Positions 22,441-30,768 of a DNA stretch of 55,689 nucleotides are shown in pieces. A program made the position numbers and the translations under genes. Position 1 is the stretch's first letter, and every line of letters begins with the position of its first letter. Origin of the DNA: Chara braunii (taxonomy: Eukaryota > Streptophyta > Charophyceae > Charales > Characeae); NCBI GenBank assembly GCA_003427395.1, contig BFEA01000306.1:1178778-1234466 (forward strand), written 5' to 3'. The notes below the pieces were generated by a model. That model was not told where the DNA came from. It worked only from the letters and a program-made list of their open reading frames with translations, and did not search any database.

Positions 22441-23585
22441 GTCTACTACTTGCGCATGTCAGGACCAGAAGAAGAGAAAAGGAAAAAGGGAGTGCTTCAT
22501 CGGGAGCGACCCCAAAGGTCCTTTAGAAAAAAAACGTAAAAGAAGGCGGATACCGTAGGGAAAAGGATTAGACAAGAAAGAGTTTCGCGTAACCTCGGTT
22601 CATTGATAGATTCCTAAGGGAGAAACCACCGGACGACATGAGTAGATCTCAGTTAGATTACCACGTAAGCGCAAAAGGGTGTGCTTATCCGCAAGAGAAT
22701 ATGCAAGTATTAAGAGTAAGGGGACTTATGAGCTTCCTTGGGACAACTTGAGACATAGGCAGAGAAACTTCTTGAACTAAAAGGAGGCGGAGTGATAGAC
22801 GACTCAGGGTAGATAGAAGCTAGGGGTTAGACTTTGGGATAATGATCCCAAAACTCACAAACCAGAACTGAGGGTTTGACCCTTATATATCATTATGTGG
22901 GAATCAAGTGGGGATGTTGAATCATTGTTGACCTGTGCGTGTGCAGGTGTTTGCTTGGTTTACTGCAATTGAAAGAGAAGTCCTACATAAAGGGCTCAAC
23001 TTTCTGTTGTCACTCGATAACAGGTCGGTCGTTGCCGATTCAACTTTTTCCGCCTTGACTTGATACCTGCATCTAAAAATCAAACCCTGTGGTCAGTAAA
23101 ACTATCGTCTGTGGTCGTTGCCTAAATTGTCTTGGTCACTCTCAAGGGTCCTTTGAATCAATGTGAGGGGGCTGAGCTTGCATCTCAGGAAAGATAGAGC
23201 TGTCATGCATGGTTTGGGGAGTGAGGGACAATATTTGTGGTTGATGGTTGACGCCGTTAGTGCATGGCATGTGAACTGTCTTTGCATTATGTTGTGGAGG
23301 TCTGTTTTGTGCATGATTTGGGCTGGACTGGAATTGACATCGTGAAGAGTTGGGACACTCAGCACTTGTGAAAGTGGGAAGGGTTCCTAGCGGTAATACC
23401 TCGCTATTCATAATCAAGTCTTATATACTATCTGATGATCAGCCATACGTTGAGTGGAATAGATTATCTTTGGTAGTGACAAGGTTCTGATACATTAATC
23501 ATAGAGGTTAGAAGGAAAAAGTGTTTTGAGAATAAAAGCGGAAATAAGACGACCGTCTCAAAGTTCGACCTGAGTATCTAACAGG

Positions 23586-23593
23586 TAAGTCAT
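23586..23593 (+). promoter_or_regulatory. Splice-donor-like site in LTR 3' part
   Basis: CAG|GTAAGT matches the 5' splice consensus exactly. It lies about 330 bp before the LTR end, where a retroviral leader carries its major donor, and is kept at about 49495 in the 3' LTR. A second AG|GTAAGT is at 23751-23758. Use as donors is inferred. Confidence 0.4.
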
Positions 23594-23689
23594 AGGTGTC
23601 TTACCGCGCTTACCCCATTTCATGCTACAACGATCGAGAAAACGGCCTCGGCCGACCTACCTCTACTCAGGCATGTAAAAGCCTTCGCA

Positions 23690-23765
23690 CGTGGGCCGGT
23701 AGCTCAGTAGGAATACGCCTACCTGAGGGTGGTGACAACCCCTCGGGTAGAGGTAAGTTGTACCT
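23690..23765 (+). other. A-box-like tRNA-related motif at LTR 3' end
   Basis: GGCCGGTAGCTCAGTAGG is nearly identical to the 5' half of many tRNA genes, but the anticodon arm does not fold properly and there is no clear B-box. It is present in all four LTRs. Confidence 0.45.
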
Positions 23766-23921
23766 CGCGGTGTCCCGACCTGTCGCAGGGCGTCGTGAGA
23801 GGTATAGCACGCGCGCACGGTTGGAGTGGTGACAAGTTGATTCTTTGAAAGTAAATCTTGCGTAACACGACCGTGAGGTTTAACGCTCACAGCGGGGTGC
23901 GGGACCGCCGCGCTCCACAGG

Positions 23922-23941
23922 TGGCGCCGTTGCCAGGGATC
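23922..23941 (+). other. Primer-binding site for tRNA-Asp
   Basis: TGGCGCCGTTGCCAGGGATC starts two bases after the LTR end. It is the complement of the 3' end of plant-type tRNA-Asp (ending GGCAACGGCGCCA) with one mismatch, the A in place of G. The host element's site at 51961-51980 has G at this position but a different single mismatch. This is where minus-strand DNA synthesis starts. tRNA identity rests on my memory of plant tRNA-Asp. Confidence 0.75.
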
Positions 23942-24142
23942 TCGCTTCCTAGCCGAGGTCCTTAGAGAACAAGCTCGGGTAAGGCAAGATCCTGGCAAAA
24001 CGACAATTATTGAAGTCAAAATTGACTAAGGGAAAATGTGACTCGCGTTGTTAGTAACAAGTAGTCAGCAAATTAGTGCGTAGGGTATAGGTTAATTGAT
24101 ACCTAAGTATAATTACCCAACTTATAGTAAACGTTAACGATT

Positions 24143-24640
24143 ATGGCATCTAAAGGTCGTGGGACCGGTACTGGTAAAGGAAGAGGCAGCAGACAAGGGA
24201 ATGCACCTGAAAGGCGTATAGATTTGACTAAGAAATGGGAAGACTGGAGAGATGATGATGAAGGGTCAGAAGAGAAGGAGGAAGGGTTGAGGGCACAGAG
24301 GTATCGGGAGGAAAGACGCATGCATACTCCAAACCCTGAGGTATTGACTTTCTACTCATATAGGTACGCAAGGCGTTACGGGGAGTCTCCGCCATGCTTC
24401 GAGCCGCCTAGCCGCCCGCATCATAGCCCTTACCAGCTGTCTCAAGAACGACAGTTGACCGTCCTTCCCCAGCCTCACCAACAAGGACCCCAAGGAACAC
24501 CTCGCGTACCTGACCCTCCTGTAGTCGCACAGTCTGCGTCTTCTGATAGGAGGATGTGCATATCACTCTTGATGTTTATATTATGTCAGACAGAGATCTG
24601 CGGGTTGGTATCCTACTTATTGTATAAAAAGATTATATAA
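24143..24640 (+). CDS. Leader ORF, N-terminal Gag-like or accessory protein
   Basis: First ATG frame after the primer site, 165 residues. It starts with a Gly/Arg/Lys-rich stretch, continues with an acidic segment containing DLTKKWEDWRDDDE, then a Pro/Gln/Ser-rich part. The host element has a homologue at 51674-51501 (minus) with the same first 50 residues, so the start is conserved. The last about 30 residues change abruptly to a hydrophobic, Leu/Cys-rich composition, suggesting that the real protein leaves this frame near 24550, by splicing or a frameshift. The family is not recognised; a basic RNA-binding N-terminus of Gag is one possibility. Confidence 0.55.
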   Translation: MASKGRGTGTGKGRGSRQGNAPERRIDLTKKWEDWRDDDEGSEEKEEGLRAQRYREERRMHTPNPEVLTFYSYRYARRYGESPPCFEPPSRPHHSPYQLSQERQLTVLPQPHQQGPQGTPRVPDPPVVAQSASSDRRMCISLLMFILCQTEICGLVSYLLYKKII

Positions 24641-25250
24641 GGATCTAGAAGGTTGGATAAGGAGGCGAAATAAAATAAGAAGAAAACTGTTAAGTCATAA
24701 ACTGAAATCTGCTACCTGAATGAAAGAAACATGGGCAGGAATGTGTTATAGGTGGAGTAGAAAAGGGTGGCGTCTGCCCAAGACAGGGTATTGTTGGGGA
24801 ATATCTGTAGGGGAATAAGCCTTCATCTAGATTAAGTCTGGATAAGTTAGGGGCGAGAACTACGCGATAGAGAGGGTTACCCTGTATATCGCATCAAAGA
24901 ATTTGTGGGCTAGTCTCGTACTTGATGCATAGGGATCATCAAAAGAAGGGGAGTAAAATAGGATGAAGACGGGGGTTCTGTCATCACTAACTAAAAGAGA
25001 GGGAAGGGGTGAAATACATCTGAGTTAAAATGAGGAAAAGTAATTTGAACCCTCATGATCTTTACTTGGATCAGACCAGAAAAAGCTAAAAGAATGAAGC
25101 GGGTATGCCAAAAAAAACTAAGGAGAAAGAGGTACCTATCTTTAGGTCAGACTATTCCATAATAAGGGTACCAAAAAACTGGTAGGTGAAACATTAAATA
25201 AATTGTCCTTTGGCTTACCTTTTGTGACAGGTCTTCGGGATTTGATCAAG
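24641..25250. other. Gap between leader ORF and ORF0
   Basis: AG-rich sequence with no supported gene. It ends with an acceptor-like CTTTTGTGACAG|G (AG at 25229-25230) about 20 bases before the ORF0 start. Confidence 0.4.
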
Positions 25251-26036
25251 ATGCCTTACGCAGAACAAGTGTCCAAGGTCGAGGCACCAGTTATAAATGA
25301 TAATGGGCTAGAGATGACGCTGCCAAAAGGAAGAAGCCGAACAGAACTTAGTGAATCATGGTGGGGTTGCCCGTTATTAAGCGAGGCATTTTTGTGGGTA
25401 GAAATGAGTTGGGATGTGAGGGACGAATGACGTAGTGTGAGAGTCACCATCTACCTGGCTGCGAGTCTCTGGCATGATTTTGAGTCAAATTTCAATCAAG
25501 GGATAGAAGACTGTCTGCTGATGCTCACAGGGATGGCAGAAGTAAGGCTCAGAGTTTGGAAGAAGGAAGGTCCAGAGGTAGACACAAGTGAAGTTATAAA
25601 GGAAATCAAAATGCTTCCGACAAAAGACTTTACTCTTCCAGTCCGATACGTTAGAACCACGCTCCCGGATTTTTTTGTCGAAGAAGTGTTTTTTGGTCAA
25701 GAAAGGGTAGAGATGGCCGTTGAAGCTGCGTTGAGAGTACCTGAGAGAGGGTATGATTTCTCCACCCCTCACATGATTTACTGCCTATATCTGGAAATGG
25801 GCTCCGAACTCTCCGGAAGTGATTTTAGCAACATTCTGTCCATCGTAAACGCATACACTAGAGTTTATTTCATGGAGGAGCAATTTGGGTACTGGGAGAA
25901 ACTGAAGGAGGAAGTGCGCTCGGGAATCTGCGTGGATGGTATTCCCGCCATGTTTGGCTTGGTCTATAATTTCTGGTCTGGGGATTGGGTTACGGTAGAA
26001 GAGATGGAAGAAGAAGAAAGGGGATTTGTATTCTAG
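25251..26036 (+). pseudogene. ORF0 protein copy 1, unrecognised family, one in-frame stop
   Basis: One frame of about 260 codons starting MPYAEQ, interrupted only by TGA at 25428-25430. It aligns end to end with copy 2 (26309-27082) and with the host element's copy (9302-8625). Conserved points are the WWG motif near residue 42, WVEM, the VRVTIYL strand, the YCLYLEMGSEL motif, an INxY-type segment and a Trp-rich C-terminus followed by Glu-rich residues. Pairwise the copies are clearly diverged, so the duplication is old. I recognise no domain. It sits between leader and Gag. Possible roles, such as a regulatory or RNA-binding factor, are guesses. Confidence 0.6.
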
Positions 26037-26308
26037 AAATGACAAAAGAAGGTAACAAGAAAGTAAGAAGAGCATAAGGAGAGAGGAGAGAAAAAAATGA
26101 AACTAAGGAGAAGCAGTGAAGAAGAAAGGGGTAAGTACTGAGAAGAGGTAAGAATGTGATATGATAAGAAGGTTAGGGTAGAAACATTTAAGACAACAAA
26201 AAGGGAAAATATGGACGGAAGGTATGTCAATAGGACTTACATATAAATGTTGTGTGCCTTCTGTCTCTCATTTTTGTATCACTCAGACCACCAACAATCA
26301 TCCCAAAA

Positions 26309-27082
26309 ATGTTATATGCCATTCAGAAATTCGGGGTGGAACTCCCCGTTCGCACGCCGCAAGGGTTGAGAATGTCCCTGCCTAGAGGCCTGAGCGAGAG
26401 AGAGGAGGAGATCACCGCATGGTGGGGCACCTCGATCGGATCAGAAACGTTTGTTTGGGTGGAGATGGGGCACACTCTCAATCATTAAAGTATAATAGTG
26501 CGGGCGACATTGTATCTTTCGTCGCATCTATGGAGGATGCACGTGATAGATCTGGCAGTAGGACACAACCGACCTTTATCACGATACATCCTAATCACTG
26601 GGACGATTCTCGAGGAAAATATCCGACAAACAATCTGGGGGGAGTTCAGGCCAGTAATTTCTATGATAGAAGCAAGGTGGGCGGCCGACTTCGTTTATCC
26701 CTCCGACTATATAATAGCCACTCTTCCAGACTTCATCAACGATGAAGTCTTCAATAGGCACATAAATGTAGAGCAAGCAGCCCTAACAGCTCGAGCGGCA
26801 GACCAGGGAGGATGCGAATTTTTCACACCAGAAGCCCTCTATTGCCTATATTTGGAGATGGGGCCGGAATTAGTTAGTAGGGATTTCGAGGAAATCCTGT
26901 CAATAGTTAACGCTTATGTCCGTGTCCATTACATGGAACCAATGCAAACTTATTGGAAAAAACTCAAGGCTGAAGTAAAAATCAGGGCGTACGTTGATGG
27001 TACCCCCATAATGTTTGGTATGGTATATGATTCCTGGACGGACGACTGGGTATCCATTGAAGAAGTTGGACGGATGGGATGA
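26309..27082 (+). pseudogene. ORF0 protein copy 2, unrecognised family, one in-frame stop
   Basis: Frame starting MLYAIQKF, interrupted only by TAA at 26486-26488, which falls within one codon of the position where copy 1 has its stop. It otherwise runs open to 27082. It keeps WWGTS, WVEM, VRATLYL, YCLYLEMGPEL and the Trp-rich end. An acceptor-like pyrimidine tract ending CACTCAG (26280-26286) lies about 22 bases upstream of the ATG, at the same relative place as in copy 1. It could be the second member of a tandem gene pair or an alternative exon. Confidence 0.6.
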
Positions 27083-27401
27083 TAAAGAAGGTGACCTGAA
27101 TCAATTTTTAACAGAAGAGGCCGGACTTGGGTACTTAGAAGCGGGATAGAGACAATGGTTAGGAAAGACAGCGAGTGACGATTGATAAGGGATCATGAAC
27201 TAGAAATGTAGATGCGGAGAGTCTTAAATGGTATATGGGATAAAAATGGGAAAAGATTTTAAAAAGGAAAAAAGAGTAAGGCGACCGAAAGTTAATTTAA
27301 ACAACTATTGTTTTGTCTGTGTAACACAGATTTGCTAAAAACAAGCGGGAACGGCGACCGAGATCGCACTGTTACTAGACAGTAAAAATGTCAGAAGGTC
27401 T

Positions 27402-28178
27402 CAGCTACCTCGGATAGAGATTGTTCCATTCCAAGGGGAAAGAGTATTGCACTGGCTTGAGTTGCTAGAGCAGGTCTTCAATTGACTGACGCCGACGGAA
27501 AAGTTCACCCAGTTATTCGAATATGGGTGGTGAGAATATCGCCCCGACATTGAACAGATTGTGGCCAATGCCCAAGGGGACTGGGATAATTTCAAAGTGG
27601 AGATACAAAGGAAATATAAGTTAGGAGATGGGTTTTTGACGATCGACCAACTTTATAACATCAACCGAAATGACTTCACCACGATAGGGGCATTTGCAAC
27701 AGCTTTTGAGAAAATGGCGAAACGAGTACCGGGGCTTTCAGAATAAATTCAGTATGTCATTTTTCTGGAAAAGTTCTCAGGGTACGGGACTATGGAGTTG
27801 ACCCGGGGAGGAGCACCAGGGAAAAAGACTTCATGGGAAACCATAAAGAAGAATTTGGCATCTGGGGACCTGGACCAAGTGTTCTACCATCAAGTGAACA
27901 TGGAGAGGAAGAGAAGAAAGGAAATAGGAATCGTTCAAGGAGCGGACTCAGCCTTAGAAGGAGTGTTGAGTAGTATGGTAACTCAACTAAAAGAGTTGAA
28001 GGACTAAGTGGAGTCGGGAAAAGTAATGGCAGTTGAACAAGTGGCGAATAAAAGGAGACATGAGGAGGAGAGTGATGAAAGTAAGGGAGGAGCGAAAACT
28101 GAAGTGGTAACACAAGCTAAGAAGGCCCAAAAGCAGAACCAGAACCAGGCGCCAAAGAAACAGAGGGCAGGAAAATGA
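27402..28178 (+). pseudogene. gag: Gag, capsid region
   Basis: A single frame with in-frame stops TGA 27483, TGA 27531, TAA 27744, TAA 28005 and TGA 28176. Despite these the frame stays coherent. It has an opening of the retrotransposon Gag type (LPRIEIVPFQGER, then LHWLELLEQVF), a QGDWDNFKVEIQRKYKLGDG segment and a FLEKF segment, which fit the Gag capsid helices of Ty3/gypsy elements, followed by a charged linker rich in Lys, Glu and Gln. It forms the particle shell. Nonsense substitutions without frame changes suggest slow decay rather than sequencing error. Confidence 0.7.
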
Positions 28179-28874
28179 CAGAATTCACAACAGACTGGGG
28201 TGACAAATGGCGCAGGAACATCAGCACCGGTTCCTCCATTCGGACCATGGCCAGTGGTGGCTCCTTTGGGGGCTTGACCGGGATATTACCCCGGGAATCA
28301 ATGGCCGGGTTTTGGACAAATTGGGATGAACCCAAATCTGCCTCAGGTTCAAGGAGTTGGGGCGGGACCATCCCAGGGGCAATGAGCAAGTGGAGAAATG
28401 CCACAACAGGCCCTACCAACGCAAGGTAACCAAGGACAATTTCAGGAACAAGGGCACGGTCAAGGGCTGTCTCTTATACACAATGGGATGTGTATAAGAG
28501 ACAGCTGGAGAAATGCCACAACAGGCCCTACCAACGCAAGGTAACCAAGGACAATTTCAGGAACAAGGGCACGGTCAAGGGCATGGAAAAGGGATAAATG
28601 GAGGAAGAGGAAATGGCAATGGAGGACGAGGATTTTGAGGAAGAGGACACGATGGACAAGGTGGGAATTGTGGAAATCAAGGAGGTAATCAGATTGGAAA
28701 CTACAATCTGTCGAATTTTAATCAAATTGGACAAGGATACAACCAAGGTTTTGGTCAGAGGGTTATGGCCAAGGTTACAAACAAGGCTATAACCAGAATT
28801 ACGGTAGGGGGTTTGGAAGGAGTGACGGGCAGTGGAATGGTCAAGGGGCCGGAAGAGGATGGATAGACTACAGC
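28179..28874 (+). pseudogene. gag: Gag, low-complexity nucleocapsid linker, frameshifted
   Basis: Upstream of the adapter junction the Gag frame reads Gln/Gly/Pro/Asn-rich sequence with two more stops. Downstream it continues as Gly/Asn/Arg-rich sequence with GYGQGY-type repeats leading to the zinc knuckle. The frame changes at the artefact (28467-28581, 115 extra bases) and again near 28755. This is a typical disordered RNA-binding linker. The Met-started open frames 28175-28429 and 28598-28792 are out of frame and not real. Confidence 0.6.
28391..28581. other. Mate-pair adapter junction with 76-bp duplication (artefact)
   Basis: CTGTCTCTTATACACA at 28467-28482 and TGTGTATAAGAGACAG at 28489-28504 are the two inverted transposase ends of the Nextera mate-pair junction. 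The total is 38 bp, as in the real adapter, with four changes in the six central bases. The 76 bases before it (28391-28466) are repeated after it (28506-28581). The extra 115 bases shift the Gag frame. This is library sequence left in the assembly. Confidence 0.93.
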
Positions 28875-29705
28875 ATGTGTGTATATACGCACTGTACGAT
28901 AAAGGGACATACAGTAAGGAGATGTCATGTTAGGAGAATGGATGAGCAAGATGGCTTGATCACATCAAGTATCGACGGTGATGTGTTCGATAAGAGAGGA
29001 GATAAGATCGACCCAAACATCCCTGGGGGCACGAGAAAAGAAGTCATTATAGTCACAGGGCTTGGACCCAGCGCCCCTGCCATGTTTCGTATATGGCAGG
29101 AGAAGGAAGACCCTTTTATTTGGGTGGAGGAAGTTGACGAACTAAGTGACCAGTTGAAGAAAAAAACAAGGATTAGCCAGAAAGAAGAGAATACGCCACT
29201 AGTCGAAATCGAGTCAGACGAAGATATTTTAGTTAGAGAGTCAGCAAGGGAAACCCTGGGAAGAATGAAAGACATGATAGATAAGATGGGTAGGTTAAAT
29301 GTGAAAATGTCCGATATCTGCGAGGAGGTAAGGAACTTGGAAATGAGGATGCCGCACGTATTCACAATGGTTCGAAAAGGAGAAAATGACGAGCCTAGAG
29401 CTCATAACCCCATAGCATTAAGAGCTACTCTGGCGGCTGGTTCAGAAGCTGCTTATCAAGCACTGAGGAACTTTATTCATACTGCACGAAGGCCTAAAGG
29501 AGGAAATGCGCCCAAGGAACCAGCGCAGACTCCTATACCACCTCAAGGGGGAGCCTCTATTGAAATAGAGGAGGAAGAAGAGGAGGAACATGATGAGTTG
29601 CCTAAGGAGGATGAGAACAGACAGGCTGAGCTAAAGGCTAAAAAACAGAAGATTGATGGTAAGGAAGGAAAGGAAAAAGTTGGGGAGAAGTCAAAGAAGA
29701 AATGA
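28875..29705 (+). CDS. gag: Gag C-terminal part with altered zinc knuckle
   Basis: Open frame of 276 codons to TGA 29703-29705. It begins inside the knuckle, where the host Gag has CRHCTQEGHIMRFC; here the sequence is VYTHCTIKGHTVRRC, so the first zinc cysteine is a tyrosine (TAT at 28884-28886, one base from TGT). The conserved DPNIPGGTRKEV follows, then an acidic region with coiled-coil character and a Lys/Glu-rich end. Its downstream neighbour protease is in another frame because of a 37-bp inverted insertion at 29802-29838. The ATG at 28875 is an internal codon, not a true start. Confidence 0.7.
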   Translation: MCVYTHCTIKGHTVRRCHVRRMDEQDGLITSSIDGDVFDKRGDKIDPNIPGGTRKEVIIVTGLGPSAPAMFRIWQEKEDPFIWVEEVDELSDQLKKKTRISQKEENTPLVEIESDEDILVRESARETLGRMKDMIDKMGRLNVKMSDICEEVRNLEMRMPHVFTMVRKGENDEPRAHNPIALRATLAAGSEAAYQALRNFIHTARRPKGGNAPKEPAQTPIPPQGGASIEIEEEEEEEHDELPKEDENRQAELKAKKQKIDGKEGKEKVGEKSKKK

Positions 29706-29742
29706 AAGTACCAGACGTCGATTGAAGGAGTTGATCTGGAGA

Positions 29743-29840
29743 ATCTGGTAAATAAGCTTCTTGAGGGACATAATGAGTTGTTAAATTTAAAAGAGATTTT
29801 GACAACTCATTATGTCCCTCAAGAAGCTTATTTACCAGAT
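29743..29840. repeat. Perfect 39-bp inverted repeat between Gag and protease
   Basis: Arms 29743-29781 and 29802-29840 are exact reverse complements with a 20-bp spacer. The right arm looks like a foldback insertion: leaving out 37 bases (29802-29838) would put the Gag-side frame directly in line with the protease frame that continues at 29839. The junction lies at a Gag-Pol linker that should be coding. Confidence 0.9.
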
Positions 29841-30768
29841 GGCACCTACGCTCAGGGAACTGGTAAAAGCTAAACTGGTAAGAAAGAGAGTAGCGACAGT
29901 AAGGATGGGCGTCCTGATCCCTAAGGAAGCGAACTGGACTGTAGCAGGGAGTAAGATGGATTGGAAATTTGTGGGGACAGGATCCATAGATGTCAACATC
30001 GGAGGGAAAGGATGTCCTGGGATGTTGGACACGGGAGCAGAGATGAATATTATGAACCTTGAAACGGCTGAGATGGTAGGGTTGGAGATCGATAGGAGGG
30101 AATCAGGTTACCTCAATGGGGCTAGTGGAAAATCAGGATACGTAGGGATTGCCTCAAATGTAGTTGTGGAAATAGGAAGCGTCAAGGTCCGATCCTGCTT
30201 TTACATAATGCCTACCTTGGACCTTCCTATATTACTGGGAAGGTCCTTCTTGTCGCGAACAAAGTCCCTTATCATGAACAAGCATAACGGGACCATGTAC
30301 GTGATTTTATGTGACCCCGCTCATGGTAATTTCGAGGTCATTATCTGTAAGAATACAGACCCTCATAGCTCGGAAAACCCACTCAATGCTGGGTCATATA
30401 CCTTCGAGGAATCCGAGAATAGAAGAAGAGAATTAGAGTGGGGACTTGATGAGAATGAGGAAGAGGAGGAGAATGGAGGATTAGCCCTGAGTCTGGCCAA
30501 CATCAACCAAGCTATGTATATGGTATCCGCGTACGATATGGCGGAACCAGAGGCCATTCAAGCATTGGCTGATAAGTTGTATGATTTCCCTGAAGGGGGG
30601 AGGATGGAGTTGGTGTACAGCCCACCCCCTAGGGAAGAGAAAGTGCAAAGACCCTATGCTCAAGCATGCGGCCAGCATTTTTTAGGGGTGGGCTCAAGCA
30701 AGTGGGGAAAGGAGGTACAAGACGGTAGACAAAAAGAGTCACCCTGTTCCGGTCTTAGTGACACATGA
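29839..30768 (+). pseudogene. pro: Aspartic protease
   Basis: Cleaves the Gag-Pol polyprotein. The active-site motif DTGA is at 30028-30039, followed by a typical hydrophobic protease core and the ILLGRSFL segment that closes retropepsin folds. The rest of the frame is an acidic linker to RT. The frame ends at TGA 30766, 11 bases into the next frame. The reading appropriate for RT is already recognisable upstream (about 30690-30760, another frame), so a frameshift lies near 30600-30700. The listed start is the point after the foldback insertion; the open frame formally starts at 29812. Confidence 0.75.

Larger units (their letters stand above)
9958..23919 (+). repeat. 5' LTR, about 14.0 kb
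   Basis: Starts TGTCGGAG and ends CTCCACA, two bases before the primer site. It is colinear with 38057-49830 except for indels: a minisatellite block (13426-15901) and a segment at about 18526-19251 found only here, and smaller gaps near 12610-12680, 16650, 21690-21790 and 22060. Its first 0.8 kb and last 0.3 kb are homologous to the host element's 2.7-kb LTR. LTRs of known elements are usually 0.1-5 kb, so this is exceptional. I found no credible gene in it. Confidence 0.8.

Noticed and set aside
23690-23765. A true tRNA gene
   Set aside because: The D-arm half is convincing, but the anticodon and T arms do not fold and no B-box follows.
28467-28504. Insertion of a bacterial Tn5-type transposon
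   Set aside because: Only the two end sequences are present, back to back at adapter length, with a 76-bp rather than 9-bp duplication. A library junction explains it.
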